Source: Blautia sp. (GTDB lineage Bacteria > Bacillota > Clostridia > Lachnospirales > Lachnospiraceae). Taken from it: 64,000 nucleotides of DNA. A program made the position numbers and the translations under genes. Location of the stretch: NCBI GenBank assembly GCA_029257775.1, contig JARIAQ010000038.1, forward strand, positions 1 through 64,000, in the 5' to 3' direction. Shown here piece after piece: positions 45,260 through 55,827 of the stretch; position 1 is the stretch's first letter, and every line of letters begins with the position of its first letter. A model generated the notes under the pieces. That model was not told the DNA's origin. It saw only the letters and a program-made list of their open reading frames with translations, and ran no database searches.

Positions 45260-47902
45260 ATGAGAAAAAAAATTCTGCTGATAGATGGACACAGTATATT
45301 AAATAGGGCATTTTATGGATTGCCTGATTTGACAAATGCGGAAGGACTTCATACAAATGCAATTTATGGATTTTTAAATATTTTATTTAAAATTTTAGAG
45401 GAAGAAAAACCAGATTATCTTACGGTTGCTTTTGATTTACATGCTCCAACTTTTCGTCATAAGCAGTATGAAGCTTACAAAGGAACCAGAAAACCTATGC
45501 CAATAGAATTGCGGGAACAGATACCGGTTGTAAAAGATGTACTTTCTGCTATGGGTGTCAGGATGATTACAAAAGAAGGATATGAGGCAGATGATCTTTT
45601 AGGAACTATAGCAAAGAAGAGTGAAGAAAAGGGGATGGATGTCACCATCCTTTCGGGAGACAGGGATTTATTACAATTGGCATCTTCTCATATTTGTATT
45701 CGTATTCCTAAAACAAAGGGTGGAAAAACAACGATTGAAGATTATTACGAGAATGATGTAAAAGAGGCATATCAGCTTACACCATTGCAAATTATTGAGT
45801 TGAAAGCTTTGATGGGGGATACTGCAGATAATATTCCAGGACTTCCTGGGGTGGGAGAAAAAACAGCAACAAAAATTTTACTAGAATATGGAACAGTAGA
45901 AAATGCAAAAGCTCATGCAGACCAGTTAAAACCGAATAAGGCAAAAACAGCTTTTTTAGAACATTATGATTTGGCAGTGCTGAGTAAAGAATTAGCAACT
46001 ATTTGTATTGATGCCCCCATTGAATATGATTGGGAGAGTGCCCAAATTCATAATCTCTATACACCAGAGGCTTACGAATTTTTTAAAGAACTAGAATTTA
46101 AAAATTTTCTTTCTCGTTTTGCTGATGTAGGGGAAGAAAATAAAATAGAGGAATGTTTTCGTTATATTAAAGATTTTGCAGAAGTAGAAGAAGTCTTTGG
46201 AAATGCATTACAAGAACCAGTGGTAGGAATTGAACTTTTAGAGGAGAAAGGACAAATTTTAGGTCTGGGTTTAGCTTTTGGAGAAAAAAATATAGAAGTA
46301 TATGGTATTTTACCTCAGGGTTTTATTACGGAGGGGTATTTAACTGAAAAAGCACAGGAACTTTGTCAGAAAGGAAAGCTTACCACATCTTTAAATATTA
46401 AATCCATGTTACGTTACATGGATTTGAAATCACACAATACCATGTTTGATGTAGGGCTTGCGGCCTATCTTTTAAACCCATTAAAGTCAGAATATACCTA
46501 TGATGACATTGCAAAAGAATTTTTAGGAGAAATACTCCCTGCAAAAGAGGATTTACTTGGAAAATTGTCTTATGTAAAAGCTGCTACAGAAAAAGAAGAG
46601 GAACTTGCTAAAAGTGTTTGTTATATGGCATATACAGCTTTAAAATCTAGAATGCCACTTTTAGAAGCATTAGAACAGGAAAATATGAAAGAACTCTATG
46701 CAGATATGGAAATGCCTCTTTTATTTACACTTGCAGATATGGAAAAAGAAGGAATTTTGGTAGAAGCAGCAGCACTAAAAGAATACGGGGAAAAGCTTCA
46801 AGTTCGAATAACTGCGCTGGAAAAAGAAATATGGGAGCAGGCTGGAGAGGAATTTAATATTAACTCTCCAAAGCAACTAGGTGTGATTTTATTTGAAAAG
46901 TTAGAACTTCCAGGTGGTAAGAAAACAAAAACAGGATATTCTACAGCAGCAGATGTATTGGAAAAATTAGCGCCAGAACATAAATTGGTAGCAGACATTC
47001 TGGAATATAGACAGCTTACCAAATTAAAATCCACTTATGCAGATGGACTTGCCAATTATATTGCAAAAGATGGAAGAATACACTCTACTTTTAATCAGAC
47101 AATTACAGCCACGGGAAGAATTAGCAGTACGGAACCAAATTTGCAAAATATACCAATTCGTACAGAACTTGGTAGAATGCTTCGGAAAGTTTTTATTCCC
47201 AAAGAAGGTTTTGTATTCCTAGATGCAGATTATTCCCAAATTGAGCTTCGTGTGTTAGCGCATATGTCAGGAGATGAGAAACTAATACAGGCATATAGAG
47301 AGGCGCAGGATATTCACAGAATTACAGCTTCTCAGGTATTTCATATTCCTTTTGATGAAGTTACACCTTTACAAAGAAGAAATGCAAAAGCTGTTAATTT
47401 TGGAATTGTATATGGCATTAGTTCTTTCGGGCTTAGTCAAGACTTAAGTATCAGTAGGAAAGAAGCTGCTCAGTATATTGAAAATTATTTTCAGACATAT
47501 CCAAAAATTAAGGGATTTTTAGATGGATTAGTGGAACAGGCAAAAGAGAAAGGATATGTTTCAACATTGTTTCACAGACGCAGACCAGTACCGGAATTAA
47601 AATCCAGTAATTTTATGCAACGGTCTTTTGGTGAAAGGGTTGCTATGAATTCCCCTATACAGGGAACAGCAGCAGATATTATAAAAATTGCGATGATACG
47701 AGTAAATAATCGTCTAAAAGAAGAAAATTTAAAGTCAAGATTGGTTTTGCAGGTGCATGATGAATTATTAATCGAAACAGCAAAAGATGAAGTGGAACAG
47801 GTTTCTGCTATTTTGGAACAGGAAATGAAGGGAGCTGTACACCTAGCTGTATCTCTTGAAATTGATATGCATACAGGAGAAAATTGGTACGAGGCAAAAT
47901 AG
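45260..47902 (+). CDS. polA: DNA polymerase I
   Basis: Start ATG 45260 follows GAAGGAG, giving 880 residues. The N-terminal 5'-3' exonuclease domain (to ~290) has LLIDGHSILNRAFYGL and GDTADNIPGLPGVGEKTA. The middle domain lacks the acidic 3'-5' exonuclease residues (VGIELLEEKG in place of a DxE pair), so proofreading is probably absent, as in Bacillus-type Pol I. The polymerase domain has DADYSQIELRVLAHMSGD near 655 and VHDELLIE near 840. Confidence 0.96.
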   Translation: MRKKILLIDGHSILNRAFYGLPDLTNAEGLHTNAIYGFLNILFKILEEEKPDYLTVAFDLHAPTFRHKQYEAYKGTRKPMPIELREQIPVVKDVLSAMGVRMITKEGYEADDLLGTIAKKSEEKGMDVTILSGDRDLLQLASSHICIRIPKTKGGKTTIEDYYENDVKEAYQLTPLQIIELKALMGDTADNIPGLPGVGEKTATKILLEYGTVENAKAHADQLKPNKAKTAFLEHYDLAVLSKELATICIDAPIEYDWESAQIHNLYTPEAYEFFKELEFKNFLSRFADVGEENKIEECFRYIKDFAEVEEVFGNALQEPVVGIELLEEKGQILGLGLAFGEKNIEVYGILPQGFITEGYLTEKAQELCQKGKLTTSLNIKSMLRYMDLKSHNTMFDVGLAAYLLNPLKSEYTYDDIAKEFLGEILPAKEDLLGKLSYVKAATEKEEELAKSVCYMAYTALKSRMPLLEALEQENMKELYADMEMPLLFTLADMEKEGILVEAAALKEYGEKLQVRITALEKEIWEQAGEEFNINSPKQLGVILFEKLELPGGKKTKTGYSTAADVLEKLAPEHKLVADILEYRQLTKLKSTYADGLANYIAKDGRIHSTFNQTITATGRISSTEPNLQNIPIRTELGRMLRKVFIPKEGFVFLDADYSQIELRVLAHMSGDEKLIQAYREAQDIHRITASQVFHIPFDEVTPLQRRNAKAVNFGIVYGISSFGLSQDLSISRKEAAQYIENYFQTYPKIKGFLDGLVEQAKEKGYVSTLFHRRRPVPELKSSNFMQRSFGERVAMNSPIQGTAADIIKIAMIRVNNRLKEENLKSRLVLQVHDELLIETAKDEVEQVSAILEQEMKGAVHLAVSLEIDMHTGENWYEAK

Positions 47903-47926
47903 CAGATTTACGAAGGAGGAATGGGT

Positions 47927-48529
47927 ATGAGAATTATAGGAGTAACAGGCGGAGTTGGTTCTGGAAAAAGTGCAGTTCTAAATTATATAGAAGAACATTT
48001 TGACTGCCGAATTGTAAAAGCAGATGATGTTGGGCATCTACTAATGATGCCGGGACGTTCATGTTATGAACCGGTTATTCAATTATTTGGGGAGTGGATT
48101 GTAAAAGAGGACACTTCTTTAAATAGAGAAGCCATTGCCTCCATTATATTTAAAGATGCAGAAATGTTGAAAAAACTAGATGAAATTGTGCATCCAGCTG
48201 TGAAAAAGTATATTTTAAAAGAAATTGAAAAATCAAAAAAGGAAGAAACAGAGTTTTTCTTTATAGAGTCAGCTTTATTGTTAGAAGAAAAATATGATGA
48301 AATTTGCGATGAGATGTGGTATATTTATTGCGAAAAAGAAGTCCGTATGGAGCGACTGCGTCATGATCGGGGATATTCTGATGAGAAAATTCTTCGGATG
48401 ATGAACAATCAACTTTCTGATGATGAATTTGAAGCTCGATGTGACTTCCAGTTATACAACGATGAAGATGTAGCACATACCTATCTTCAAATTGAGCGAA
48501 AGATGAGAAGTTATTATGAATTTATGTAG
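47927..48529 (+). CDS. coaE: Dephospho-CoA kinase
   Basis: ATG 47927 is preferred over 47921 because GGAGGA then lies 7 nt upstream; this gives 200 residues. P-loop GVTGGVGSGKSAV is near the N-terminus, with ADDVGHLLM near 34 and IVHPAVKKYI near 92. It phosphorylates dephospho-CoA to CoA, the last step of CoA synthesis. Its end overlaps the following gene by 14 nt. Confidence 0.92.
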   Translation: MRIIGVTGGVGSGKSAVLNYIEEHFDCRIVKADDVGHLLMMPGRSCYEPVIQLFGEWIVKEDTSLNREAIASIIFKDAEMLKKLDEIVHPAVKKYILKEIEKSKKEETEFFFIESALLLEEKYDEICDEMWYIYCEKEVRMERLRHDRGYSDEKILRMMNNQLSDDEFEARCDFQLYNDEDVAHTYLQIERKMRSYYEFM

Positions 48530-49313
48530 TATAGCCAGCGGAAGCAGTGGCAATTGTATATATGTTGGAAGTGATACCACTAGTTTGTTAGTGGATGTGG
48601 GAATTAGCGGAAAACGTATTGAAGAAGGTCTGCGAAGTATTAATCATACGACCGGAGACTGTAGTGGTATTTTAATTACCCATGAACATTCGGATCATAT
48701 AAAGGGATTAGGTGTGATTTCCAGGAAGCATAAAATTCCTATTTATTGTACCAGAGGGACTATGGAGGCAATGCAGGGAATGAGTTCTTTGGGAAAAATG
48801 CCAGAAGGAATTTTTCGCCTTATTGAAGCAGACAAAAAATTTCATGTAGGTGATTTAGAGGTACAGCCTTTTGCGATTTCTCATGATGCAGCAGAGCCAG
48901 TAGGATATCGAGTAAATCAAGGGGAAAAATCCGTAGGAATCGCAACAGATTTAGGATATTATGATGAATATATTGTTCAGAATTTATCGGGATTAGATGT
49001 TCTTCTTTTAGAAGCAAATCACGATGTAAATATGTTACAGGTAGGAAGTTACCCTTATTATTTAAAACAGCGCATTTTAGGAAAAAGAGGGCATCTTTCC
49101 AATGAAACAGCAGGACGTCTGTTGTGTAGACTTTTACATGATCAGATGAAAGCTGTTTTTTTGGGGCATTTAAGTAGAGAGAATAATTATGAAGCTTTGG
49201 CTTATGAAACTGTGTGTTCTGAAGTTACTATGGGAGAGAATCCGTGGAAGTCTACAGATTTTAAAATTATGGTAGCGCATAGAGAACAGGTTTCGGATTT
49301 AGTGACAGTATAA
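48516..49313 (+). CDS. Metallo-beta-lactamase-fold hydrolase (YycJ/WalJ-like)
   Basis: The 265-residue protein has the HxHxDH motif ITHEHSDHIKGL near 52, SGSSGNCIYVGSD at the N-terminus, SHDAAEPVGY near 124, ATDLGYYD near 145 and EANHDVNM near 165. WalJ relatives are possible DNA-end-processing exonucleases. The polA-coaE-walJ grouping occurs in other Clostridia. Confidence 0.85.
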   Translation: MNLCSIASGSSGNCIYVGSDTTSLLVDVGISGKRIEEGLRSINHTTGDCSGILITHEHSDHIKGLGVISRKHKIPIYCTRGTMEAMQGMSSLGKMPEGIFRLIEADKKFHVGDLEVQPFAISHDAAEPVGYRVNQGEKSVGIATDLGYYDEYIVQNLSGLDVLLLEANHDVNMLQVGSYPYYLKQRILGKRGHLSNETAGRLLCRLLHDQMKAVFLGHLSRENNYEALAYETVCSEVTMGENPWKSTDFKIMVAHREQVSDLVTV

Positions 49314-49337
49314 AAAGAGAGAAATGAGGACAGAAGT

Positions 49338-49610
49338 ATGAAAAAAACCATTATCACCGTAGTAGGACAGGATACCGTAGGTATTACAGCGAAAGTTTGC
49401 ACCTATCTTGCAGAAAATAATATTAATATTTTAGACATTACACAAACCATTATAGATGGATACTTTAATATGATGATGATTACAGATACCAGTATGTGCT
49501 CTAAGAAAATTAGCATAATTTCTGAAGAATTGGATGTAGTGGGTACAGAAATAGGTGTTGTTATTCATGCACAGTTGGAAGATATTTTTACAAAAATGCA
49601 CCGTATTTAA
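49338..49610 (+). CDS. ACT-domain protein (UPF0237)
   Basis: The 90-residue single ACT domain ([31 protein letters not shown]) probably binds an amino acid or other small ligand. It is nearly always found just upstream of the UPF0210 gene, as here (32 bp), and may regulate that protein. Confidence 0.88.
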   Translation: MKKTIITVVGQDTVGITAKVCTYLAENNINILDITQTIIDGYFNMMMITDTSMCSKKISIISEELDVVGTEIGVVIHAQLEDIFTKMHRI

Positions 49611-49642
49611 TAGATGGCAGGAAGAAAGGACAGGAACTTGAT

Positions 49643-51007
49643 ATGATTAACATGTATGAGGTAAATGAAACGAACAAAATGATTGATCAAGAAAATCTGG
49701 ATGTTCGTACCATTACACTTGGAATTAGTCTTTTGGATTGTATTGATGCAGATTTACAGGAATTGAATCGAAAAATTTATGAAAAAATCACCCGTCTTGC
49801 CAGTCATCTGGTGGAAACAGGAGAGGATATTTCGAAAGAGTTTGGTGTTCCTATTGTAAATAAAAGAATTTCTATTACCCCAATTGCTCTTATAGGAGGT
49901 GCGGCTTGTAAAACACCTGAGGATTTTGTGACTTTGGCAAAAACTTTAGACAAAGCGGCTAAGGAGGTAGGTGTAAACTTTATTGGGGGATATTCTGCCA
50001 CTGTCTGTAAAGGGATGACTTTAGCAGATGAATTGCTAATTCGTTCTATTCCTCAAGCTTTGGCTTGTACAGAGAGAGTGTGTAGCTCTGTGAATTTGGG
50101 ATCCACAAAGACAGGTATTAATATGGATGCTGTACGTTTGATGGGGGAAATTGTGCTGGAAACGGCAAAAGCTACTAAAGAAGATGATTCTTTAGGATGT
50201 GCAAAGTTAGTGGTATTCTGTAATGCACCAGATGACAATCCTTTTATGGCAGGAGCTTTCCATGGAGTGACAGAGGCAGATGCAATTATTAATGTAGGTG
50301 TTTCAGGTCCAGGTGTAGTAAAAACAGCGTTGGAACGTGTACGTGGAGAAAGCTTTGAAGTGCTTTGTGAAACTATTAAAAAGACAGCATTTAAAGTAAC
50401 ACGTGTGGGCCAGTTGGTAGCACAGGAAGCTTCAAAACGCCTTGGCGTTCCTTTTGGAATTGTGGATTTATCTCTTGCGCCAACGCCTGCTATTGGTGAT
50501 AGTGTAGCAGATATTCTGTGTGAAATTGGTTTGGAATATGCGGGTGCACCAGGAACAACAGCGGCACTGGCATTGTTAAATGATCAAGTTAAAAAGGGTG
50601 GCGTTATGGCATCTTCTTATGTGGGAGGATTAAGTGGAGCGTTTATTCCGGTCAGTGAAGATCAAGGTATGATTGATGCCGTTGTAGCAAATGCATTGAC
50701 AATAGAAAAGTTGGAGGCTATGACTTGTGTATGTTCGGTAGGTCTTGATATGATTGCTATACCAGGGGATACAAAGGCATCTACCATTTCTGGGATTATT
50801 GCAGACGAATGTGCAATTGGTATGGTAAATCAAAAAACAACAGCAGTTCGTATTATTCCTGTAATCGGAAAAGGTGTGGGAGAAACTGTTGAATTTGGAG
50901 GATTGCTGGGATATGCGCCAATTATGCCAGTAAACCCATATTCTTGCGATGCCTTTGTAAATCGTAAGGGAAGAATTCCTGCACCGATTCACAGTTTTAA
51001 AAATTAA
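49643..51007 (+). CDS. UPF0210/DUF711 family protein (PFL-like fold)
   Basis: The 454-residue protein matches the conserved family paired with the ACT protein. It has [17 protein letters not shown] near 20, [13 protein letters not shown] near 113, [14 protein letters not shown] near 217 and [20 protein letters not shown] near 275. Function unknown. Its stop overlaps the convergent tmcAL stop by 4 nt. Confidence 0.88.
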   Translation: MINMYEVNETNKMIDQENLDVRTITLGISLLDCIDADLQELNRKIYEKITRLASHLVETGEDISKEFGVPIVNKRISITPIALIGGAACKTPEDFVTLAKTLDKAAKEVGVNFIGGYSATVCKGMTLADELLIRSIPQALACTERVCSSVNLGSTKTGINMDAVRLMGEIVLETAKATKEDDSLGCAKLVVFCNAPDDNPFMAGAFHGVTEADAIINVGVSGPGVVKTALERVRGESFEVLCETIKKTAFKVTRVGQLVAQEASKRLGVPFGIVDLSLAPTPAIGDSVADILCEIGLEYAGAPGTTAALALLNDQVKKGGVMASSYVGGLSGAFIPVSEDQGMIDAVVANALTIEKLEAMTCVCSVGLDMIAIPGDTKASTISGIIADECAIGMVNQKTTAVRIIPVIGKGVGETVEFGGLLGYAPIMPVNPYSCDAFVNRKGRIPAPIHSFKN

Positions 51008-52248
51008 AGTATAACCGGTGGCTTTTGCAAATCATTTGTGAAAGCTGCTGGTTTTTTATTGCATTTTACTGTTTCATAGAGATTAGAAGCGAACAAATCT
51101 TTTTCGAAAAGAAATTGAGCTTCTTTTGGTAATATTTTCCTATAATCGGCAGCTTTTGTGAGGATCGGAATGGTACTGTTTTTTTGTAAAGTACGAAGAA
51201 AAGCAGAACTTTCTTTTTTAAATCCCAAAAGTCTTACGTACACAGGAGAAGTAGTAGGTAAATCAGTAGAAATATTTAGTAACACATGGAGCATAGCACG
51301 ACAAATACGAGTATAAGTTAGTTCTTTTGTTTTTAATTGTTCTGCGAATTGGCTAAAAGTTTTAAAGGCATTTAAATGATGATAAATACGTCTGGCTAAA
51401 TCAGAGGACATATCAGAGAACGTGCTTAAACTTTCAGAGGTGTTTTTCATCAATTCATATTTTAATAGCATAGAAAAATCATTTTCTGTAAGAAAAGGAT
51501 CTTTTTCTAATAAAGAATATAAGTAATTTTTTACGGCAGGAGGCTGTGCATCTTTTAAAACATCAGAAAAGGATTTCTGAATATTTGAAGAACTAATCAG
51601 TTCTTTACGTATAGCTGAAGCACTGGGATAAGCCGAAGTAAAGGTTGTTTCATGATAGGGATTACCGATTCTTTTTATAGTAATAGGTAAAATAGAACTA
51701 TTTTGGGTGGAGAGGGATTTGCAGTATTCTATACCTAAAATGTTGTTAGGTGTATCTAAAAAGTTTTCATTAAAAGGAATATTTTTTTCTTTTAAATATT
51801 CGCTTAAAGCAGATTTTCTAGCTACGGGAAAGGACAATCCATTCTTAAGATGATTACGTAATTTTTCTTTGTAAAGATTTGGTTCATTAGCAAGAAGTTC
51901 TCCTAAAAAACGGCAGGTATCAATAGTCCCACTTTCACTACCAAAACAGAGAAAGTCAATGGAACGGAAAGCATTAAGAATAGAAACAGCACCTGATGAA
52001 AAATATTCCGCACTACCGCAAGCATAATAAGAAGGGAGTTCAAAAACAATATCTGCGCCTCCTAAAAGAGCCATAGAAGTTCTCTGGTGTTTTGAAAGAA
52101 TAGCAGGAGTTCCTCGCTGCACAAAATCTCCACTCATTAAAATAATGACAAAGTCTGCTCCAGTTTGTAGTTTTGCTTGTTGAATTTGATATGCATGTCC
52201 TTTGTGGAAAGGATTATATTCTGCAATAATAGCCACTGCTTTTTTCAT
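51004..52248 (-). CDS. tmcAL: tRNA(Met) cytidine acetate ligase TmcAL (YlbM family)
   Basis: The 414-residue nucleotidyltransferase-like protein has [14 protein letters not shown] (HxGH) at the N-terminus, [17 protein letters not shown] near 35, [20 protein letters not shown] near 64 and a C-terminal helical region. It is known to acetylate C34 of elongator tRNA-Met using acetate and ATP. An acetate-using enzyme next to acetate kinase may be coincidental. It starts 243 bp from ackA, divergently. Confidence 0.9.
   Translation of the reverse strand: MKKAVAIIAEYNPFHKGHAYQIQQAKLQTGADFVIILMSGDFVQRGTPAILSKHQRTSMALLGGADIVFELPSYYACGSAEYFSSGAVSILNAFRSIDFLCFGSESGTIDTCRFLGELLANEPNLYKEKLRNHLKNGLSFPVARKSALSEYLKEKNIPFNENFLDTPNNILGIEYCKSLSTQNSSILPITIKRIGNPYHETTFTSAYPSASAIRKELISSSNIQKSFSDVLKDAQPPAVKNYLYSLLEKDPFLTENDFSMLLKYELMKNTSESLSTFSDMSSDLARRIYHHLNAFKTFSQFAEQLKTKELTYTRICRAMLHVLLNISTDLPTTSPVYVRLLGFKKESSAFLRTLQKNSTIPILTKAADYRKILPKEAQFLFEKDLFASNLYETVKCNKKPAAFTNDLQKPPVIL
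51013..51058 (+). terminator. Terminator for the UPF0210 unit, embedded in the tmcAL coding end
   Basis: AACCGGTGGCTTT...AAAGCTGCTGGTT forms a long hairpin followed by TTTTTT on the plus strand. These bases also encode the C-terminal residues of the minus-strand gene. Confidence 0.75.
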
Positions 52249-52381
52249 AAATTACCTCCATTTTCTAATGAATAGTATACAGGAAAAAATATAAAACTGG
52301 CAATAGTTTTCTGTTTTATGAAAATGTTTGAAAAATAATACAAAAATAAGAGAGCTTTTCTACGAAAATCTAAAACTTCTC

Positions 52382-52410
52382 TTGTTTGTGTTTAAAAAAC
52401 AGTGTATAAT
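52382..52410 (+). promoter_or_regulatory. Promoter of ackA
   Basis: TTGTTT (52382-52387) and TATAAT (52405-52410) with a 17-bp spacer, followed by an ~80-bp leader. Confidence 0.65.
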
Positions 52411-52491
52411 GATAAATAGAAATGGTCAAAATGACCAGAATTACAGAGCAATCTGTATATAGATTATCTTATGATATCGGAGGAAGAGAAT

Positions 52492-53688
52492 ATGAACGTA
52501 TTAGTAGTAAACTGCGGGAGTTCATCACTGAAATTTCAGTTAATCAATTCTGAAACAGAAGCAGTAGCAGCAAAGGGCTTATGTGAACGTATTGGGCTTG
52601 ATGGAAGATTAGTATATCAGCCAACAGGCGGAGAAAAAGAAGTAACAGAAGCGGCAATGCCTACTCATACTGAAGCAATTAAAATGGTATTAGATGCTTT
52701 AGTAAATCCAAATACAGGTGTTTTAAAGAGCTTAGACGAAGTAGAAGCAATTGGACATCGCGTGCTTCATGGTGGAGCAAAGATTTCTGATTCATGTATT
52801 ATTGATGATGAAGTTATTTCTGTAATCGAAGAATGTTGTGATTTAGGTCCATTGCATAACCCTGCAAACTTAATGGGTATTCGTGCATGCATGGAATTGA
52901 TGCCAGGTAAACCAAACGTAGCTGTATTTGATACAGCATTTCATCAGACAATGCCTGAAAAAGCATATATGTATGCAATTCCTTATGAATATTATGATAA
53001 ATATAAAGTTCGTAAATATGGTTTCCACGGAACATCTCATAGATATGTATCCAAAGAAACAATTAAATTTTTAGGTTTAGATCCAGACAATTCTAAAGTT
53101 ATCGTTGCACATTTAGGAAATGGTTCTTCTATTAGTGCAGTTGTAAATGGTAAATGTGTAGATACTTCTATGGGACTTACGCCATTAGAAGGTCTTATTA
53201 TGGGAACACGTTCTGGTGATTTAGATCCTGCTGTTCTTGATTTTATCTGCAAAAAAGAAAATATTGATGTTACAGAAATGGTAAATATTTTAAATAAAAA
53301 ATCAGGTTTAATGGGACTTTCCAAAGGACTTTCCAGTGATTTCCGTGATTTAAATGAAGCAAGAGAACAGGGAAATGAAGATGCAAAACGTGCTGTGGAT
53401 TGCTTATGTTATAGAATCATTAAATACATTGGTTCTTATGTGGCAGCTATGAATGGTGTAGATGCTATTGCGTTTACTGGAGGTATTGGTGAAAATGCAA
53501 CTCCTGTACGTGAGGCAGTAGTAAAAAGTTTAGGATACCTTGGAATTACATTGGATGAAGAAGCAAATCAGACAAGAGGAGAGAACAAGATTATTTCTAC
53601 TCCAGATTCTAAAGTTACTGTAGCAATTGTTCCTACTAACGAAGAATTAGCAATTTGTCAGGAAACAGCTGAATTAGTTTCAAAATAA
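52492..53688 (+). CDS. ackA: Acetate kinase
   Basis: Start ATG 52492 follows CGGAGGAAG, giving 398 residues. It interconverts acetyl phosphate plus ADP with acetate plus ATP, the energy-yielding end of acetate fermentation. VVNCGSSSLKFQL is at the N-terminus, with GHRVLHGG near 87, FHGTSHRYVS near 178 and GIGENATPVREAV near 330. Pta is not adjacent. Confidence 0.96.
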   Translation: MNVLVVNCGSSSLKFQLINSETEAVAAKGLCERIGLDGRLVYQPTGGEKEVTEAAMPTHTEAIKMVLDALVNPNTGVLKSLDEVEAIGHRVLHGGAKISDSCIIDDEVISVIEECCDLGPLHNPANLMGIRACMELMPGKPNVAVFDTAFHQTMPEKAYMYAIPYEYYDKYKVRKYGFHGTSHRYVSKETIKFLGLDPDNSKVIVAHLGNGSSISAVVNGKCVDTSMGLTPLEGLIMGTRSGDLDPAVLDFICKKENIDVTEMVNILNKKSGLMGLSKGLSSDFRDLNEAREQGNEDAKRAVDCLCYRIIKYIGSYVAAMNGVDAIAFTGGIGENATPVREAVVKSLGYLGITLDEEANQTRGENKIISTPDSKVTVAIVPTNEELAICQETAELVSK

Positions 53689-53691
53689 TGG

Positions 53692-53720
53692 TTGACAAAC
53701 TGTAAATCCCTATGTATAAT
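53692..53720 (+). promoter_or_regulatory. Consensus sigma-70-type promoter of DUF177-rpmF
   Basis: TTGACA and TATAAT, both perfect, with a 17-bp spacer, right after ackA. Confidence 0.85.
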
Positions 53721-53746
53721 TTACAAGGTGTGATTAGGAGACTATT

Positions 53747-54274
53747 ATGCTAATTGATTTATCAGAAATTTTATCCATAGAAGGAAAGACACAGGTTGTT
53801 GAAGCACCTGTTTCCATGGATTTCTTTCAATCAAAGCTGGGAAGTTTTCCAGTTGTTGAAAAAAAGCTAATCTGTGTGACTTTGGTCAATACAGGTAAGA
53901 AGGTTGTCAAAATAAGTGCAAAGGGTAGTATTACTCTTGCAATACCTTGCGATAAATGCTTAAAGGATGTTCCCACTGAATTTAAGATTGATGTATCGGA
54001 AGAAATTGACATGAAAGCTTCGAGGGAAGACAGGATAAAAGACTTAGATGAAATTAATTATGTCACAGGTTGCAGCCTGGACGTAGAGCAGTTAGTGCAT
54101 AATGAGATTTTAATCCATTGGCCTTTAAGGGTTCTATGTAAAGAGAACTGCCGAGGAATTTGCCCTAAATGTGGGAAAGATTTGAATGAAGGTTCTTGTG
54201 AATGCGATCAGACAAATCTAGATCCTCGAATGGCGGTAATCAGTGATATATTTAGCAAATTTAAGGAGGTGTAA
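53747..54274 (+). CDS. DUF177 (YceD) protein
   Basis: The 175-residue protein has a central CDKCLKDVPTEF near 65 and a C-terminal Cys cluster (CKENCRGICPKCGKDLNEGS near 128-147, then CECD). This is the family found just upstream of rpmF in most bacteria and implicated in 23S rRNA biogenesis. The gap to rpmF is 3 bp. Confidence 0.9.
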   Translation: MLIDLSEILSIEGKTQVVEAPVSMDFFQSKLGSFPVVEKKLICVTLVNTGKKVVKISAKGSITLAIPCDKCLKDVPTEFKIDVSEEIDMKASREDRIKDLDEINYVTGCSLDVEQLVHNEILIHWPLRVLCKENCRGICPKCGKDLNEGSCECDQTNLDPRMAVISDIFSKFKEV

Positions 54275-54277
54275 CCT

Positions 54278-54463
54278 ATGTCCATATGTCCAAAAAATAA
54301 ATCTTCTAAAGCAAGAAGAGATAAAAGACGTGCAAACTGGAAAATGAGTGCTCCAAATTTAGTAAAATGCAGCAAATGTGGTGCGTTAATGATGCCTCAC
54401 AGAGTTTGCCGTGCATGCGGAAGCTACAATAAAAAAGAAATCATTAAAACAGAGGAAGCTTAA
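54278..54463 (+). CDS. rpmF: 50S ribosomal protein L32
   Basis: The 61-residue basic protein begins SICPKNKSSKARRDKRRANW. It has zinc-binding pairs CSKCGAL near 31 and CRACGSY near 44. The Cys-containing form needs zinc. Confidence 0.95.
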   Translation: MSICPKNKSSKARRDKRRANWKMSAPNLVKCSKCGALMMPHRVCRACGSYNKKEIIKTEEA

Positions 54464-54527
54464 TTCTTTTGTAGGATGGAGGGGTGTGATTTATTTACAT
54501 CCCTCTATTCTTGTGCTTGAGAACCAA

Positions 54528-54572
54528 AAAGAACCAAAATACTTTTTAAGTATTTTGGTTCTTTTTTTATAG
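54528..54572 (-). terminator. Bidirectional terminator between rpmF and the regulator gene
   Basis: AAGAACCAAAATACTT pairs with AAGTATTTTGGTTCTT over a ~4-nt loop, with T-rich tails on both strands. A second hairpin (GAGGGGTGTGA...ACATCCCTC, 54478-54505) stands just after rpmF. Confidence 0.85.
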
Positions 54573-55700
54573 GAGCCTTCGAGGGGCAGTGGTAGAACTG
54601 CGAGAAAGTAATTTTACTGGAATCGTAATTTTTTGTATAGGATAATCGGGATTATCCATAGATTGAATAAAAATGCGCCCGATTTCTTCACCGATGCGAG
54701 AAAAATCTTGACTAATGGTTGTGAGGTCAAAATTACTAATGGCATCATCGTTATCAAATCCACAAAGACTAATATCTTCAGGGATATGAATACCTATAGA
54801 CTGATAAGCTGTGTAAATTAGACGAGCAATATGATCATTTTCTGCAATGATTGCAGTAGTACCAGACTGATATAAAGTACGTAAAGTATCCAGGAATGGA
54901 TTGTTATCTTCCTTTAAGCAGTCTTCTTCTGTAAGCTTGTGAGGATAATACAGAAAATTAGAAGAACTTGCTTGTATTCCCGCTTTTTGTAGAGTGTATA
55001 AAAAACCCGCAAAGCGGTTTCGAACTGTTGAAGTTTCTTCTAATGGCGCTGTAGTGAAAAATACAATATTACGATGGCCCAGCTCAAGTAAATGCTCACC
55101 TAACAATTTACCACCTTCAAAGTTATCTGAAACAATATTGTGAATATAAGGACAGTCGACTGTTTTATCAATTACAATGACAGGAATATTCATAAAAATA
55201 AATTCATTGAGAAGGTCTAGGTGAATTTTATCTCTCTCAGGATAATAAATAAGTCCATAAAGATTTTGAGAGAGAAGAAGCTGTAAATTTGCTTTTTCTT
55301 TAGATCCAGATACATAGATACTCATAATACAGTTGTTAGCATTTAATAGATTGTTTACTACTTCGACAGTTTTAATCATGCCACCTTTTGTGATATCAAA
55401 AGGAAGAAGAAAAGATACCATTTTCGATACTGTCTGTTTTGCCAGTGAAACACGGTTTAGGTGGTTCGTTGCATTTGGGGCAACAAAGCTACCGACCCCT
55501 CGTTTTCTATATAATACACCAATCTGTTCCAAATCAGTTAGTGCATGTTTGGCTGTGATTCGACTGACTTGATATTGCTCGGATAATTGCTTTTCTGTGC
55601 AGAGGGGTTCAGAATACGAAAAGTCATTTTTAAGAATACGAGCAAGAATGTCGTCTTTTATTATTTCATACTTAGGTTTGATTAAATGAGCTTCTTTCAT
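54567..55700 (-). CDS. GntR-type DNA-binding domain fused to a LacI-like sensor (AraR-type regulator)
   Basis: The 377-residue protein has an N-terminal GntR winged helix (EKQLSEQYQVSRITAKHALT, residues ~36-56). A periplasmic-binding-protein-like sensor follows from ~85 (GLIYYPERDKIH, LGHRNIVFFTTAPLEE, CGFDNDDAISNFDLTTI). It probably binds a sugar and controls the divergent alpha-mannosidase gene through the TTTGATAT-type sites in the shared upstream region. Confidence 0.87.
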   Translation of the reverse strand: MKEAHLIKPKYEIIKDDILARILKNDFSYSEPLCTEKQLSEQYQVSRITAKHALTDLEQIGVLYRKRGVGSFVAPNATNHLNRVSLAKQTVSKMVSFLLPFDITKGGMIKTVEVVNNLLNANNCIMSIYVSGSKEKANLQLLLSQNLYGLIYYPERDKIHLDLLNEFIFMNIPVIVIDKTVDCPYIHNIVSDNFEGGKLLGEHLLELGHRNIVFFTTAPLEETSTVRNRFAGFLYTLQKAGIQASSSNFLYYPHKLTEEDCLKEDNNPFLDTLRTLYQSGTTAIIAENDHIARLIYTAYQSIGIHIPEDISLCGFDNDDAISNFDLTTISQDFSRIGEEIGRIFIQSMDNPDYPIQKITIPVKLLSRSSTTAPRRLL

Positions 55701-55761
55701 AAATTTTTATCTCTCTAAAATAGTTAGGTTCACTTGTTTTATCTTATTTTATAATACATGG

Positions 55762-55827
55762 TTTGATATGTCAAATTATATGTTTTTATTGACAAAATCT
55801 AAGATGAAAGTTAATATATGATATATC
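55762..55827 (+). promoter_or_regulatory. Divergent control region with promoter and two operator-like palindromes
   Basis: TTTGA-TATG-TCAAA (55762-55775) and GATATATC followed by AAA (55820-55830) are related dyads. They flank a promoter TTGACA (55789-55794) and TAATAT (55812-55817), 17 bp apart, reading toward the mannosidase. They are probable binding sites of the regulator encoded at 54567-55700. Confidence 0.6.
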
